Assembly: GCF_900110245.1 (NCBI RefSeq)
Contig: NZ_FOCZ01000004.1
Span: forward strand, 124,001-188,000
Reading direction: 5' to 3'
DNA length: 64,000 bases
Source: Niastella yeongjuensis
Lineage (GTDB): Bacteria > Bacteroidota > Bacteroidia > Chitinophagales > Chitinophagaceae
Shown here: positions 8,412-17,120 of the stretch, in pieces
How positions within the stretch are numbered: position 1 is the first letter of the stretch
Layout of the letters: the number at the start of each line of letters is the position of its first letter
Translations under genes and position numbers: made by a program
The notes under the pieces: generated by a model
Told to the model about the DNA's origin: nothing
What the model saw: only the letters and a program-made list of their open reading frames with translations
Database searches by the model: none

Positions 8412-9057
8412 TACTTGATAGCATTGATTTTACATACTGTACTCCTATTCCATAGGTTCCTGCATGTTCCTTCACAACAGCGGTAACTGCGTCGTAGGTT
8501 TCCTTTCTTGCCCAATCGCGTTGCAGCTCCAGCATAAATTGCAACCATGTTACTGGTTGAGCACCTGCCATTATCATACGTTCAACAGCCATGGTGTGTG
8601 CCTCTTCACTAACACCGCCCGAGGCATCAGTAACAAAGAAAACATCCAATCCTTGTTCGAGTGCTGACAATACCGCCGTCACGAGACATACTTCAGTCCA
8701 TAATCCGGCAACGATAAGCTTTGGACGATTATACTTCATTACCTCGTCCACGACACGCTGATCTTCCCAAGAATTCAATGTACTCCTATCAATTGGTTTC
8801 TGTTCAGGATAAACAGCCTGCAGAGCGGGGAAAAGGGGACCACTAAAAGTAGTTGTAGCTACAGTTGTTAATATCGTTGGCACAGCAAATACTTTGGCTG
8901 CTTTTGCAAGCCCAACCACATTATTGATGAGCAATTCCGCAGCAATGGATTTTGTAGCAAAAGCCATCTGTGGTTGATGATCAATAAGAAGAAGTACACT
9001 GTCGCCTGGCACCAAAAGACGTTTACTTGGTATTGCTTCTAGTTTGTTCTGTTTCAT
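8395..9057 (-). CDS. Isochorismatase-family hydrolase, YcaC-like
   Basis: 220 residues of the cysteine-hydrolase superfamily. The nucleophile region reads LWTEVCLVTAVLSALEQGLD, and the catalytic Asp is in LLIDHQ near residue 26. Other YcaC-like blocks are NNVVGLAKAAK, PTILTTV, FFVTDASGG and ELQRDW. YcaC proteins are soluble octameric hydrolases of uncertain substrate. The Lys of the classic triad is not evident where the sequence reads DRSTLNSWED, as in YcaC itself. The overlap with the porin gene and 18-base spacing from yceI mark it as part of the run. Confidence 0.85.
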   Translation of the reverse strand: MKQNKLEAIPSKRLLVPGDSVLLLIDHQPQMAFATKSIAAELLINNVVGLAKAAKVFAVPTILTTVATTTFSGPLFPALQAVYPEQKPIDRSTLNSWEDQRVVDEVMKYNRPKLIVAGLWTEVCLVTAVLSALEQGLDVFFVTDASGGVSEEAHTMAVERMIMAGAQPVTWLQFMLELQRDWARKETYDAVTAVVKEHAGTYGIGVQYVKSMLSSNAGEG

Positions 9058-9075
9058 GTTATTTACTTTTCTTTT

Positions 9076-9627
9076 TTATGGTGTTAATACTGTCTTCATT
9101 AACTCGATATTGCATACAACTTCAACATTCAACCCCACGTCAAGAACATTTCCTCCAATAATTCTTTGAAAAGATACGTCGAACTCAAACCTCGGGATAG
9201 TGCCTGTAACTTGAAACCCAGCTTTTCTATTGCCTGAAAAATCATCGGACGCTCCAAAATACTCGACGCCCAGAGTAATTGGCAGAGTCGTTTTCTTAAT
9301 CGTTATTTGTCCTTGCAATTGGAAATGACTACCAACCGCTTTTGATAAATTTTCGCCCGAGAAAGTAATGTTTGGATATGTCTCAACCTCTAAAAAGTTT
9401 GCTGAGCGTATGTTTTGATCGCGGATATCATTTTTTGTAGTAATACTATTTGCGACTAATGATATATTAAATGCCCCATCTAAAAAACTCTCATCAGATG
9501 AGGTAGCTCCACCCTCAAATTCCAAAAACTGTCCTTCCACCATTGAGATTTGCAAATGTCTAACGGCAAAACGGATATTACTATGTCCAGGATCAATGTG
9601 CCATTTTAATTTATTTATTTCTTCCAT
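9076..9627 (-). CDS. YceI family protein (lipocalin-like)
   Basis: 183 residues. It carries the YceI landmarks: WHIDPGHSNIRFAVRHL at the start, DIRDQNIRSANFLEVETYP in the middle, TFSG, and GQITIKKTTLPITL. YceI proteins form a lipocalin-like barrel that binds long isoprenoid or amphiphilic molecules. There is no signal peptide, so unlike E. coli YceI this one should be cytoplasmic. It sits 18 bases upstream of the YcaC-like gene. Confidence 0.88.
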   Translation of the reverse strand: MEEINKLKWHIDPGHSNIRFAVRHLQISMVEGQFLEFEGGATSSDESFLDGAFNISLVANSITTKNDIRDQNIRSANFLEVETYPNITFSGENLSKAVGSHFQLQGQITIKKTTLPITLGVEYFGASDDFSGNRKAGFQVTGTIPRFEFDVSFQRIIGGNVLDVGLNVEVVCNIELMKTVLTP

Positions 9628-9645
9628 ATCGATTTATTTTTCCGT

Positions 9646-10404
9646 TTATTTATGTCCAAATGGAATTGGCATTTTAACTAAGCCTGATATTATATTAATG
9701 CTCAAGGCAACTATTGCAGTATTGTACCCGAATGATAGTAATGCATGTATTAAGACAAGACGACGAATGTTTTTTGAAGCAATTGGAATGTCGGGGGTTT
9801 GAAAAGTCATCCCAATACTAAAAGAAAAATATGCGAAATCGAGATAGTCAGGGTTGTAGTTATCAGGGAAGCCCAATATATCCTTTCTGGCATTTTCTAC
9901 ATCTTTTCTGGCATTGTTTACATCTTTTTTAGTGTTGTCTACATCGGCTTCCAGAGATCGTCGTTCTATGTAATACTGGCTGGCATATCGAATAGTAAAT
10001 AAAGTATGTATAAGAACCCATGAAAATGTAACTGAAAAAATTGAAAGCCCAATACCGGAATAATAACTCCAGGATCTATCGCTTGGGAGCAACTGTAACA
10101 AAAAAATGACACCAAATAAGCTAACAATTGATGAAAACAAAATGAAAAAAAAGACAAGAAAACCTTTTAAGTCCTGCTGCCTCACAATAGTTTTCATTTC
10201 AGTAGATTGGGCAGTTATTATGGTAGGCCAATACATGCATAAGTTTATCAAGACAAAGCAATTCCAAAGCAGCACTGTTTGAACCTGAATACGAAGCGAG
10301 TTTCTTGTAAAAACAAATACCACAGCTACAAATATCAAGCTGATAAGCAGTCTTGAATGCTCAGGCATGACATGCAATCGTTGTATGAAAATGTTCTTAT
10401 TCAT
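9646..10404 (-). CDS. DUF1345 membrane protein with internal heptad repeat
   Basis: 252 residues with about six hydrophobic segments. It matches the DUF1345 family by overall length, the late segment DYLDFAYFSFSIGMTFQTPDI and the closing helix of the family. Between TM4 and TM5 it carries an inserted charged stretch of three 7-residue units (DVDNTKK, DVNNARK, DVENARK; residues 154-174) encoded by 21-bp tandem repeats at 9883-9945. Its function is unknown. It lies within the seven-gene leftward run, 8 bases after the amidohydrolase gene. Confidence 0.85.
   Translation of the reverse strand: MNKNIFIQRLHVMPEHSRLLISLIFVAVVFVFTRNSLRIQVQTVLLWNCFVLINLCMYWPTIITAQSTEMKTIVRQQDLKGFLVFFFILFSSIVSLFGVIFLLQLLPSDRSWSYYSGIGLSIFSVTFSWVLIHTLFTIRYASQYYIERRSLEADVDNTKKDVNNARKDVENARKDILGFPDNYNPDYLDFAYFSFSIGMTFQTPDIPIASKNIRRLVLIHALLSFGYNTAIVALSINIISGLVKMPIPFGHK
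9883..9945. repeat. 21-bp in-frame tandem repeat, three units
   Basis: Three near-identical 21-base units (forward-strand core CTACATC/TTTTTCTGGCATT type) encode consecutive DVxNxxK heptads in the DUF1345 protein. The repeat is in frame, so copy-number change would alter the loop length without a frameshift. Confidence 0.75.
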
Positions 10405-10412
10405 CTTCTAAC

Positions 10413-12302
10413 TTAAAAGGCAAAACAAGAGCAGCCTAAAGCGCCCCAAAATGATCTATAGTTACTAATCGGGATATTACTGAATCTGGCAATGTTTTGA
10501 TTATGACCATGTACATTACAACTTCCAGCACAGGAATGAATTGATGCCAAAATATTTTCTTTAGCCGTATTAAGTTTGCCCATATCCAGGTTACCATTCG
10601 CTCTTACAATGGAATGATAGCCACCGTATATTTTAACGGGCGACCAATCTGGTAAAACAGGAATCGGTTCGGGAGAAAAGGACGAGAATTCGTCTCTGGC
10701 AAAAACAATCCTGCCATCAACAATCGTTAAACTTGCCTCAATATTTTTTATTTCTTCGTCTCGAACTTCAAAATAATCTTGATCAAGCACAGTCAGGTCA
10801 GCAAGTAATCCTACTTTAATATCTCCTTTTTTATCTAGTTCATTCGAAAACCAGGCGCTTCCTCTCGTGTAAATCTGAAGTGCAATATCCCGATCTAATA
10901 ACATTTGGTCGTTGTAAAGCTTCAGGCCGCCGACAGTTTTTCCTGTGGTAAGCCAATACAGAGATATCCAGGGGTTATAACTGTTCACACGGGTTGCATC
11001 TGAACCGCCGCCAATCGGAATACCTGATTCCAACATCCGTTTAACGGGAGGCGTTTCAAGTGCTGCTTCGGTTCCATATCGATCAGTAAAAATCTCACCC
11101 TGATAAGCCATACGGCTCTGCACCGCAATTCCGCCATCGAGTTTTTTCACACGGTCGATGTTGTTTTGATCGATTGTTTCGGCATGATCAAAAATCCATT
11201 GAAGACCATTGAAAGGCGTATCTGAATTGACTTTTTCAAAGACATTTAAAAAGCGAGTAATACTTTCATTATAGGTAGCGTGAATACGAAACGGCCAGCG
11301 TTTTTCAACCAATAGTCTGACAACTTTTTCCAGTTCATCCTCCATTTCATCTGGTAAGTCTGGACGAGGTTGAATGAAGTCTTCAAAGTCTGCCGCAGAA
11401 AATACAAGCATTTCACCGGCACCGTTATGTCTATACATGTCATCACCTTGATAGAGGACAACAGTCTTTGTCCAGTTATCGAAATCCTCAAATTCATGTT
11501 TTGGTTTTTGAGTAAATAAATTATATGCTATGCGAACTGTGAGTTGTTTATTTTCATTTAATTTATTAATGACCGTATAGTCTTCAGGATAATTTTGAAA
11601 TCCACCGCCAGCATCTATTATGCTTGTAATCCCTAAACGGTTTAACTCTTTCATAAAGTGCCTGGTAGAATTCATTTGGTGTTCTTCGGGAAGTTTCGGT
11701 CCCATGGCAAGAGTTGCGTACAAAATGGTCGCATTGGGTGTTGCGAGTATTAATCCCGTCGGATCACCATTTTTATCCTTTTGAATCTCCCCTCCTGGAG
11801 GTGCTTTCGAGTCTTTTGTAAATCCTACAACACGCAAAGCAGCGGCGTTCAGGAATGCACGGTCGTAAAGATGAAGGATAAATACAGGCGTGTCGGGAGA
11901 GATGGCATTAATTTCCTCCAAAGTCGGCAGTCGCTTCTCGTTGAATTGATGGTAGCACCACCCTCCTACGACCCTCACCCACTGAGGTGATGGAGTACGC
12001 AGCACTTGTTCTTTTAGCATATTCAATGCTTCTGACAGAGATGGAACTCCGTCCCACCTAAGTTCCATATTATAACTTAAACCGCCTCTAATGACATGTA
12101 TGTGAGAATCATTGATACCCGGAATGGCGCGCTTCTTATTCAAGTCAATTGTTTGGGTTTCGGAGGTTGATAACTTCATTATCTCCTGGTCTGACCCTAC
12201 TGCTACAATTTTATTTCCTTCGATTGCAACTGCTGTTGCGCCTTTATTCGCGGTATCGAAACTGTGGATTTTTCCATTAAAAAGAATTATATTAGGCGTC
12301 AT
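10413..12302 (-). CDS. Amidohydrolase family protein, YtcJ-like
   Basis: 629 residues. It begins with the composite beta domain (NIILFNGKIHSFD) and continues with the metal-binding HxH in PGINDSHIHV near residue 69. Later features are an HATYNE block, DHAE, a GGSDATRVNSYNPW segment holding the late catalytic Asp, and a C-terminal return to the beta domain (KVGLLADLTVLDQDYF). This is COG1574 (YtcJ/NfdA-like), metal-dependent amide hydrolases of broad, mostly unknown specificity. The last ~70 residues (CAGSCNVHGHNQNIARF, ending GALGCSCFAF) are cysteine-rich and look like a lineage-specific tail. It follows the M17-N-like gene by 6 bases. Confidence 0.88.
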   Translation of the reverse strand: MTPNIILFNGKIHSFDTANKGATAVAIEGNKIVAVGSDQEIMKLSTSETQTIDLNKKRAIPGINDSHIHVIRGGLSYNMELRWDGVPSLSEALNMLKEQVLRTPSPQWVRVVGGWCYHQFNEKRLPTLEEINAISPDTPVFILHLYDRAFLNAAALRVVGFTKDSKAPPGGEIQKDKNGDPTGLILATPNATILYATLAMGPKLPEEHQMNSTRHFMKELNRLGITSIIDAGGGFQNYPEDYTVINKLNENKQLTVRIAYNLFTQKPKHEFEDFDNWTKTVVLYQGDDMYRHNGAGEMLVFSAADFEDFIQPRPDLPDEMEDELEKVVRLLVEKRWPFRIHATYNESITRFLNVFEKVNSDTPFNGLQWIFDHAETIDQNNIDRVKKLDGGIAVQSRMAYQGEIFTDRYGTEAALETPPVKRMLESGIPIGGGSDATRVNSYNPWISLYWLTTGKTVGGLKLYNDQMLLDRDIALQIYTRGSAWFSNELDKKGDIKVGLLADLTVLDQDYFEVRDEEIKNIEASLTIVDGRIVFARDEFSSFSPEPIPVLPDWSPVKIYGGYHSIVRANGNLDMGKLNTAKENILASIHSCAGSCNVHGHNQNIARFSNIPISNYRSFWGALGCSCFAF

Positions 12303-12308
12303 AACTTA

Positions 12309-12980
12309 CTACAATTTTAAAGAATTGTATTCTGTAATTTTATTTAATATGCCGGTGCCAGCTGTAACAAAAAATGCAGTCCCGGCAAGTAGACTTATTT
12401 TTGTTAATGGTTTAAAACTGGTCATTGCTTTAGACTGTAACATTAGTTGAACACGGTACGCCTCAACTGCTCCCTGAACAATCCTTTCGCTCAATTCATT
12501 TGGAACAGATTCAACACCCGCGTCCTTAATATCGGCTGCGAAGGAATAACTTGTTACACCCAGTCTTAGCGCTTCGCGTAAAGCAGTTCTGGAAACAGCG
12601 ATCATTAAGTCAACACTAAACATATTCCTGTTTCCTAAACCAATAAGCAAAAGTTGATCGGCAGAAATTTTCCCTTTTGGGGGTTGAAGGTGTAATGTTT
12701 CCAGTTCACGGCCTTCAAATTGACCGGAGCTTCTCATTGCGGTAATAAGTCCATCCAAGGCGCTGTCAAGGTGAACCATGCCATTTAATTCAGCGGGTAA
12801 TGCAGGAGGATTAAAAATATCGCCTTCCACATACTCGAATAGACAGGCAACCTGCAAAGGGGTAGTTTGTGTTGATGGGCCTTGAACGACACCTTCATAT
12901 TCAATTTCGTCTACTTTACCCCAGATCTTTGTTGTTCCGAATGGCGTTACTGTGCTCGATTGCGTTGTTTCATTACTCAT
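12309..12980 (-). CDS. Stand-alone M17 peptidase N-terminal-domain-like protein
   Basis: 223 residues. The central part (LDSALDGLI, GREL, HLQPPKGKISADQLLLIGLG, AVSRTALREALRLGVTSYSF) resembles the macro-like N-terminal domain of leucyl aminopeptidases (M17). The catalytic C-terminal domain with its metal ligands and NTDAEGR motif is missing, and the next gene starts right away, so this is not a truncated peptidase in frame. A hydrophobic segment (ISLLAGTAFFVTAGTGIL) near the C-terminus could anchor it. It is the first gene of the seven-gene leftward run; the operon promoter should lie in 12981-13180. Confidence 0.7.
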   Translation of the reverse strand: MSNETTQSSTVTPFGTTKIWGKVDEIEYEGVVQGPSTQTTPLQVACLFEYVEGDIFNPPALPAELNGMVHLDSALDGLITAMRSSGQFEGRELETLHLQPPKGKISADQLLLIGLGNRNMFSVDLMIAVSRTALREALRLGVTSYSFAADIKDAGVESVPNELSERIVQGAVEAYRVQLMLQSKAMTSFKPLTKISLLAGTAFFVTAGTGILNKITEYNSLKL

Positions 12981-13182
12981 GATCTAGATTTTTAGAATTG
13001 AATGAATAAATGTTAATTTGTTCTAAACGAACTCTAACAAACCATTTTTCAGGTTTTCATCTAGTTTACCAGTGCTTCCCCTCTCAATTTTAATTTCCGC
13101 CTAATGGTATTCGGTATGCAAACAGATCAGATAGTTAATTGCTTTCGTAATTACGCATGTCCATATTAGAATTTAAATTGTC

Positions 13183-13515
13183 CTAGTTCCATGGCAACTT
13201 GCCTTCAATCTCCACTTCAATTGACAGGCTTAAAAATGTCCTTATAAGAACAATCATCGCGAGGATTAAGACTTTATTCATTGTAGGATCAGTGATAACC
13301 GTAGCGATAATGTCACCAGCCACCAATATTTCGAGTCCTAAAAGAATAGCTTTACCTAACTCACGACGCAAAGTCTTATAATTTCTCGGCGTGACACTTT
13401 TAATAGGAAATAGATATCGGCCTAATGCAATTAGAACTCCAAAAGCAATAGTTGCCACACCCAAAAGTTCGAGACCTCTGGCAACAAAACTTAAGTATAT
13501 TCTAATTTCTTCCAT
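13183..13515 (-). CDS. DUF1622 membrane protein
   Basis: 110 residues with three hydrophobic segments (ELLGVATIAFGVLIALG, GLEILVAGDIIATVI, VLILAMIVLIRTFLSLSIEVE). The family signature LGLEILVAGDII and RTFLSxSIExEIEG identify DUF1622. This family of small inner-membrane proteins has no known function. It is separated from the operon to the left by ~200 bases and is likely a single-gene unit. Confidence 0.85.
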   Translation of the reverse strand: MEEIRIYLSFVARGLELLGVATIAFGVLIALGRYLFPIKSVTPRNYKTLRRELGKAILLGLEILVAGDIIATVITDPTMNKVLILAMIVLIRTFLSLSIEVEIEGKLPWN

Positions 13516-13604
13516 CTAATTAAAAGGTTATGTGTCGTTAGATATACTTTCAATGTGCTATCTGATTTTAGTTCTTAATCATGATTTACAATTTGTATTT
13601 CAAG

Positions 13605-14234
13605 TCAGCTATTATCATATGAAGATAAAAGGGCTGTTGCATCTTTGAGTTCTTCCTGGCCTATAGTGTGACCCATGAGTGGATAGATTTTTGTCGTTAC
13701 TATGGCATTCATGTGCTGGAGGACGGTCGCCGACTCGAGCACCCGTTCAACCGGAACATGTGGATCGGGATCGCTGCTTCCAATAAAGATGGGCATATGG
13801 CCAAAATCGCCCTTATAGTTTTGAGTATAGATTTGATCGCCGATGAGTCCGCCTGTGAATGCAAGCGCCCCGGCGTAAGGAGCTGCATTCCTTGCAAGGA
13901 ATTCGAGCATCAGGCAGGCGCCCTGGGAAAAGCCCGCAAACCAGATATCATCTTCGGCAATGCCGCGGTTCTTTACTTCCTTCACCATTCGTCCTACGAC
14001 ATCTAATGCGGAACTCAGCCACGGCTCATTGTGTTGTGGTGGTGCCAGGAAGGGGAATGGATACCAGGTATGATTGGTTGCTTTTGGGGCAAACAGAGCA
14101 AAATCCCGAACAGGTAGCGCATCGGCCAGTTGCAGAATATCTTCTGCAGAAGCACCGCGGCCGTGGAGTAAGATCATTGCATGCTGAGCTGGGGGAATGC
14201 CTTCGCCAACAAAATCAAAATGAAATGTGTGCAT
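13605..14234 (-). CDS. Alpha/beta hydrolase, phospholipase/carboxylesterase family (MhqD-like)
   Basis: 209 residues with the alpha/beta-hydrolase nucleophile elbow GFSQGA, an oxyanion loop LLHGRGAS near residue 23, the catalytic Asp region (SSDPDPHVP) and His (LMGHTI). This is the esterase branch that includes YpfH and MhqD. It is 3 bases downstream of a ring-cleaving dioxygenase. In Bacillus the mhqO-mhqD pair removes quinones and azo compounds, and the same arrangement here argues for that role. Confidence 0.85.
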   Translation of the reverse strand: MHTFHFDFVGEGIPPAQHAMILLHGRGASAEDILQLADALPVRDFALFAPKATNHTWYPFPFLAPPQHNEPWLSSALDVVGRMVKEVKNRGIAEDDIWFAGFSQGACLMLEFLARNAAPYAGALAFTGGLIGDQIYTQNYKGDFGHMPIFIGSSDPDPHVPVERVLESATVLQHMNAIVTTKIYPLMGHTIGQEELKDATALLSSYDNS

Positions 14235-14237
14235 GGC

Positions 14238-15155
14238 TTAGAAGTTTACTTTAGGCAACTGTTTTTCAATGGCGTCCCGATCGGGTTCATATTGGAAAGG
14301 GAGCTTCAGATGAGTACCTAACTCATCAAGGGATTCGTCGACAGTAAACCCGGGATTATCGGTTGCGATTTCGAAAAGGACCCCACCAGGTTCCCGAAAA
14401 TACATCGAATAGAAATAATCACGGTCAATCTTAGGTGTAATCATCAATCCTCTTGCGGAAATCCGGTCATTATACTCCTGTTGGACTGCTTCATTCTGGA
14501 CACGGAAGGCAACATGGTGATTGGTGCCTGTACCGCTTAGACCGCGAGGTGCCTGAGGATCTTCAATTAGATCAACGATGGCAGCTGTGAGAATGTTTTC
14601 AGTTTTAAAGCGGTACCTGTTCCCCTCCTGTTCGCTGAGTTCATAATCGAAGACATCGGTGAGGATGGAAGCTGTTGGTTTGATGTCGTTCAGGGTGAGC
14701 GTTACGCTGTGAAATCCTTTCGTAGCTGCATCAGACCAGACGCCATTGCTTGTCCAGGGTATCCGGTCATCGAGGTATTTTGACTCGATGAGGTTTATGC
14801 GTAGTCCTTCGGGGTCCTGGACGGGAAGGACGGTTTCACCCATTCGTTCAATTACAGGTCCTGTGGGATACAATCGGTCTCCCCAAAATGCCAGGCTTCC
14901 CTTGGGCACAGAGTAGCCAATCTCGGTGGCCATCCCGGCTCCGGAAACGCCAGGATAAGCTCTCTCCCATGGAAAAAAGGTGAGGATAGTGCCAGGCGCA
15001 CCCTCTTGGTTACCATAGTAAAAATGATAAGTGCCGGGGTCATCAAAGTTGACGGTGCGTTTGACGAGTCGCAATCCCATTACCCTGGAATAGAAGTCGT
15101 AGTTCTTTTGGGCATTACCCGAGATTGCTGTGATATGATGAAGACCTAGTATCAT
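14238..15155 (-). CDS. Ring-cleaving dioxygenase, VOC superfamily (MhqO-like)
   Basis: 305 residues made of two glyoxalase/VOC modules. The first begins GLHHITAISGNAQKNYDFY with its metal His, and the second contains FHSVTLTLND and NHHVAFRVQNE. A late FREPGGVLFEIATDNPGF supplies the Glu ligand. These are the hallmarks of MhqO/LinE-type hydroquinone dioxygenases, which open hydroquinone or catechol rings using Fe(II). It is followed closely by an MhqD-like esterase and preceded 22 bases upstream by a small PSD1-type protein. Confidence 0.88.
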   Translation of the reverse strand: MILGLHHITAISGNAQKNYDFYSRVMGLRLVKRTVNFDDPGTYHFYYGNQEGAPGTILTFFPWERAYPGVSGAGMATEIGYSVPKGSLAFWGDRLYPTGPVIERMGETVLPVQDPEGLRINLIESKYLDDRIPWTSNGVWSDAATKGFHSVTLTLNDIKPTASILTDVFDYELSEQEGNRYRFKTENILTAAIVDLIEDPQAPRGLSGTGTNHHVAFRVQNEAVQQEYNDRISARGLMITPKIDRDYFYSMYFREPGGVLFEIATDNPGFTVDESLDELGTHLKLPFQYEPDRDAIEKQLPKVNF

Positions 15156-15177
15156 AACAGATTTATTGTAGGTTCAT

Positions 15178-15543
15178 TTATTGTGGACATCCGGCATCGA
15201 TCCAATCAGCTATTGCCTGTACTTGCTCTATGGTGAATTTTGTAACGCCGCCGGCGGGCATTTGCCCAAAGGGGCCGCCCGGTCCAAAAAGGGGGCCTTC
15301 TCCTCGTAGGGCCATGATGATGTTGCTGGATTTGGAGTCTCCTTTTTTCAGTATAGGAAGAGAGTTGCCAGTAACCGGATCCTTTACTCCCGGGACCGTC
15401 CCGTTGCAAAAAGCGTCATAAGACAGGGTTGCCCAAAAGGCTTTATGCGGTGAATTCAGCGGTGGTGCACCTGGAATTATATTATCTGCCATGATCTTCT
15501 CAATGAAGGCCTGGATTTCTGAAAAGTGATTTAGTTTAGTCAT
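15178..15543 (-). CDS. Small cytochrome-like domain protein without heme motif
   Basis: 121 residues. The C-terminal half (SNIIMALRGEGPLFGPGG, QMPAGG, FTIEQVQAIADWIDAGCP) follows the pattern of the cytochrome c-like domains found in PSD1/DUF1588-type proteins, where a Met-x-x-Gly loop and IxxWIxxGxP close the domain. There is no CxxCH, so heme c is not attached, and there is no signal peptide. Glycine and proline are enriched around residues 80-95. It appears to be the first gene of the mhqO/mhqD-like unit. Its role is unknown. Confidence 0.65.
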   Translation of the reverse strand: MTKLNHFSEIQAFIEKIMADNIIPGAPPLNSPHKAFWATLSYDAFCNGTVPGVKDPVTGNSLPILKKGDSKSSNIIMALRGEGPLFGPGGPFGQMPAGGVTKFTIEQVQAIADWIDAGCPQ

Positions 15544-15745
15544 ACATTGGCTTTTCTAGGAGCAGGCGTATCAATAGACGAGCCTAATTTTCATACCATT
15601 GATTTTCAGCGATTCATTCTTTTCCTGATTTTGCTGATTTGCGATATTTCAGGAATTCGCAATCGTTCATAAGAGGGTATACAATTTCGACTTACAATCA
15701 GTTGATTTGGAGCGATCCGGTTTTATGGCATGTTAATTATCCATT
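15544..15745. promoter_or_regulatory. Divergent intergenic region
   Basis: About 200 AT-rich bases separate the leftward mhq-like unit from the rightward MFS gene, so promoters for both must lie here. I see no clear TAnnTTTG pair, and no strong operator palindrome stands out. Confidence 0.4.
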
Positions 15746-17056
15746 ATGACTATTAAACTTCATTCAATGACTGAGCAACTAACTGCCGGGGCGTTCGCGC
15801 CATTTGAAGAAAAGACCTTTCGGACAATATGGACTGGTGGATTTGTGTCAAATATTGCTGCGTGGATGCAAAATATTGGAGTGAGCTGGGTCGCGGCGGT
15901 CTTGACGACGTCGCCGTTTCTCCTATCCATGATCCAGGTAGCGACGTCCGTGCCGGCCTTATTCCTTAGTTACCCTGCAGGCGTAATAGCCGATCACGCG
16001 GACCGGCGAAAGCTCCTGATCGGAGCACAGGTATTCTTTTTCATGGTATTGCTGGTGCTTACAGTTTTAACGCAGCTCAATTATTTAAATATGGAGGTGC
16101 TGATCATTTTTACCTTTTTAATGGGTTGCGGATCTGCATTCTCAAACCCAATTTGGCAGGCAATTACGCCGGAGGTCGTAAGTCCTGGCAACCTGAAAGC
16201 TGCCGTTGCCCTGAATGGCGTGAGCTTCAATCTGTCCCGTGCTATTGGTCCGGCACTGGGGGGCTTGTTGTTAACTTATGGCGCAATCCAATCAGTTTTT
16301 TTATTTAACATAGTGGCATTCGTGTTGTTGATTTGGATACTTTATCAATGGAAGAACCAAGAGATTATGGCTCCGCCGGAGTCATTTGCGAAGGCCTATG
16401 GCGAAGGGATAACGGCTGTTCTCAAATCCCGTAATTTTTTAAAGCTCATCGTTCGAACCATTGCCTTTACGGCTTTTGTTGGTGCCCTTTTTGCATTGTT
16501 GCCGCACCTTTCCAAATATGAGTGGCACCAAACGACTATCCAGTATATGATGTTGTGGGTGTTTCTTGGCGCAGGCGCCATTTGCGGCAGTTTAATTTAT
16601 GGCAAGATGACGGAGCTTCTCCGTTCCTATCAACTTGTTGCCGTGAGTTGCATAGGGGTCGGTGCAACAATGATCTCCCTTGCGTTGACTGGAACCAACT
16701 TATGGCATTACGGATTGATTTTCCTGCTGGGTTTTGGCTGGATATGGTCAACCTCGACCTTAAATGTGCTGGCGCAATTGTATTCTCCCGATGCCCTTCG
16801 GGCGCGATTCCTTTCGGTGAACATCACCATATTTCAGGGATCACTCGCGTTGACCAGTCTATTTTGGGGATGGGTTTCTAATGAAATTGGGACGATAGCT
16901 ACCGTTGAAATGTCAGGGGTCCTTATGGTGGCGGCCAGCGTTGTGCTGTTATTTTTTCCGATGGAAGAACCCAGTGCAGATCCGGGAGAAAAAGTGGCGT
17001 GTACTGCACCCATTTTAATCCCCGCCGAACAGCAAGCGAAAACCAATACCGACTGA
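15746..17056 (+). CDS. MFS transporter (MFS_3 type, no C-terminal domain)
   Basis: 436 residues with about twelve TM segments. The TM2-TM3 loop GVIADHADRRK is canonical. The opening EKTFRTIWTGGFVSNIAAWMQ and NPIWQAITPEVV plus NLSRAIGPALGG blocks also occur in the transporter at 5353, so these are paralogues. This one lacks the soluble tail. An ATG further in (MTEQL, 15767) is a possible alternative start. Next to quinone-detoxification genes and a Crp/Fnr regulator it may export toxic aromatics. Confidence 0.88.
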   Translation: MTIKLHSMTEQLTAGAFAPFEEKTFRTIWTGGFVSNIAAWMQNIGVSWVAAVLTTSPFLLSMIQVATSVPALFLSYPAGVIADHADRRKLLIGAQVFFFMVLLVLTVLTQLNYLNMEVLIIFTFLMGCGSAFSNPIWQAITPEVVSPGNLKAAVALNGVSFNLSRAIGPALGGLLLTYGAIQSVFLFNIVAFVLLIWILYQWKNQEIMAPPESFAKAYGEGITAVLKSRNFLKLIVRTIAFTAFVGALFALLPHLSKYEWHQTTIQYMMLWVFLGAGAICGSLIYGKMTELLRSYQLVAVSCIGVGATMISLALTGTNLWHYGLIFLLGFGWIWSTSTLNVLAQLYSPDALRARFLSVNITIFQGSLALTSLFWGWVSNEIGTIATVEMSGVLMVAASVVLLFFPMEEPSADPGEKVACTAPILIPAEQQAKTNTD

Positions 17057-17104
17057 AAATGGTGCAATCTGGGCCTTCAGCGAGCCGTCAGCATCAAAAA
17101 ATTG

Positions 17105-17112
17105 TAAATTTG
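17105..17112 (+). promoter_or_regulatory. Probable -7 box of the Crp/Fnr gene
   Basis: TAAATTTG fits the Bacteroidota -7 consensus TAnnTTTG and lies 8 bases before the ATG at 17121. It implies a very short leader. Confidence 0.5.
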
Positions 17113-17120
17113 TACCATTT

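Noticed and set aside
13859-14254. Plus-strand 131-codon frame opposite the MhqD-like gene
   Set aside because: Antisense shadow of a clear alpha/beta-hydrolase gene.
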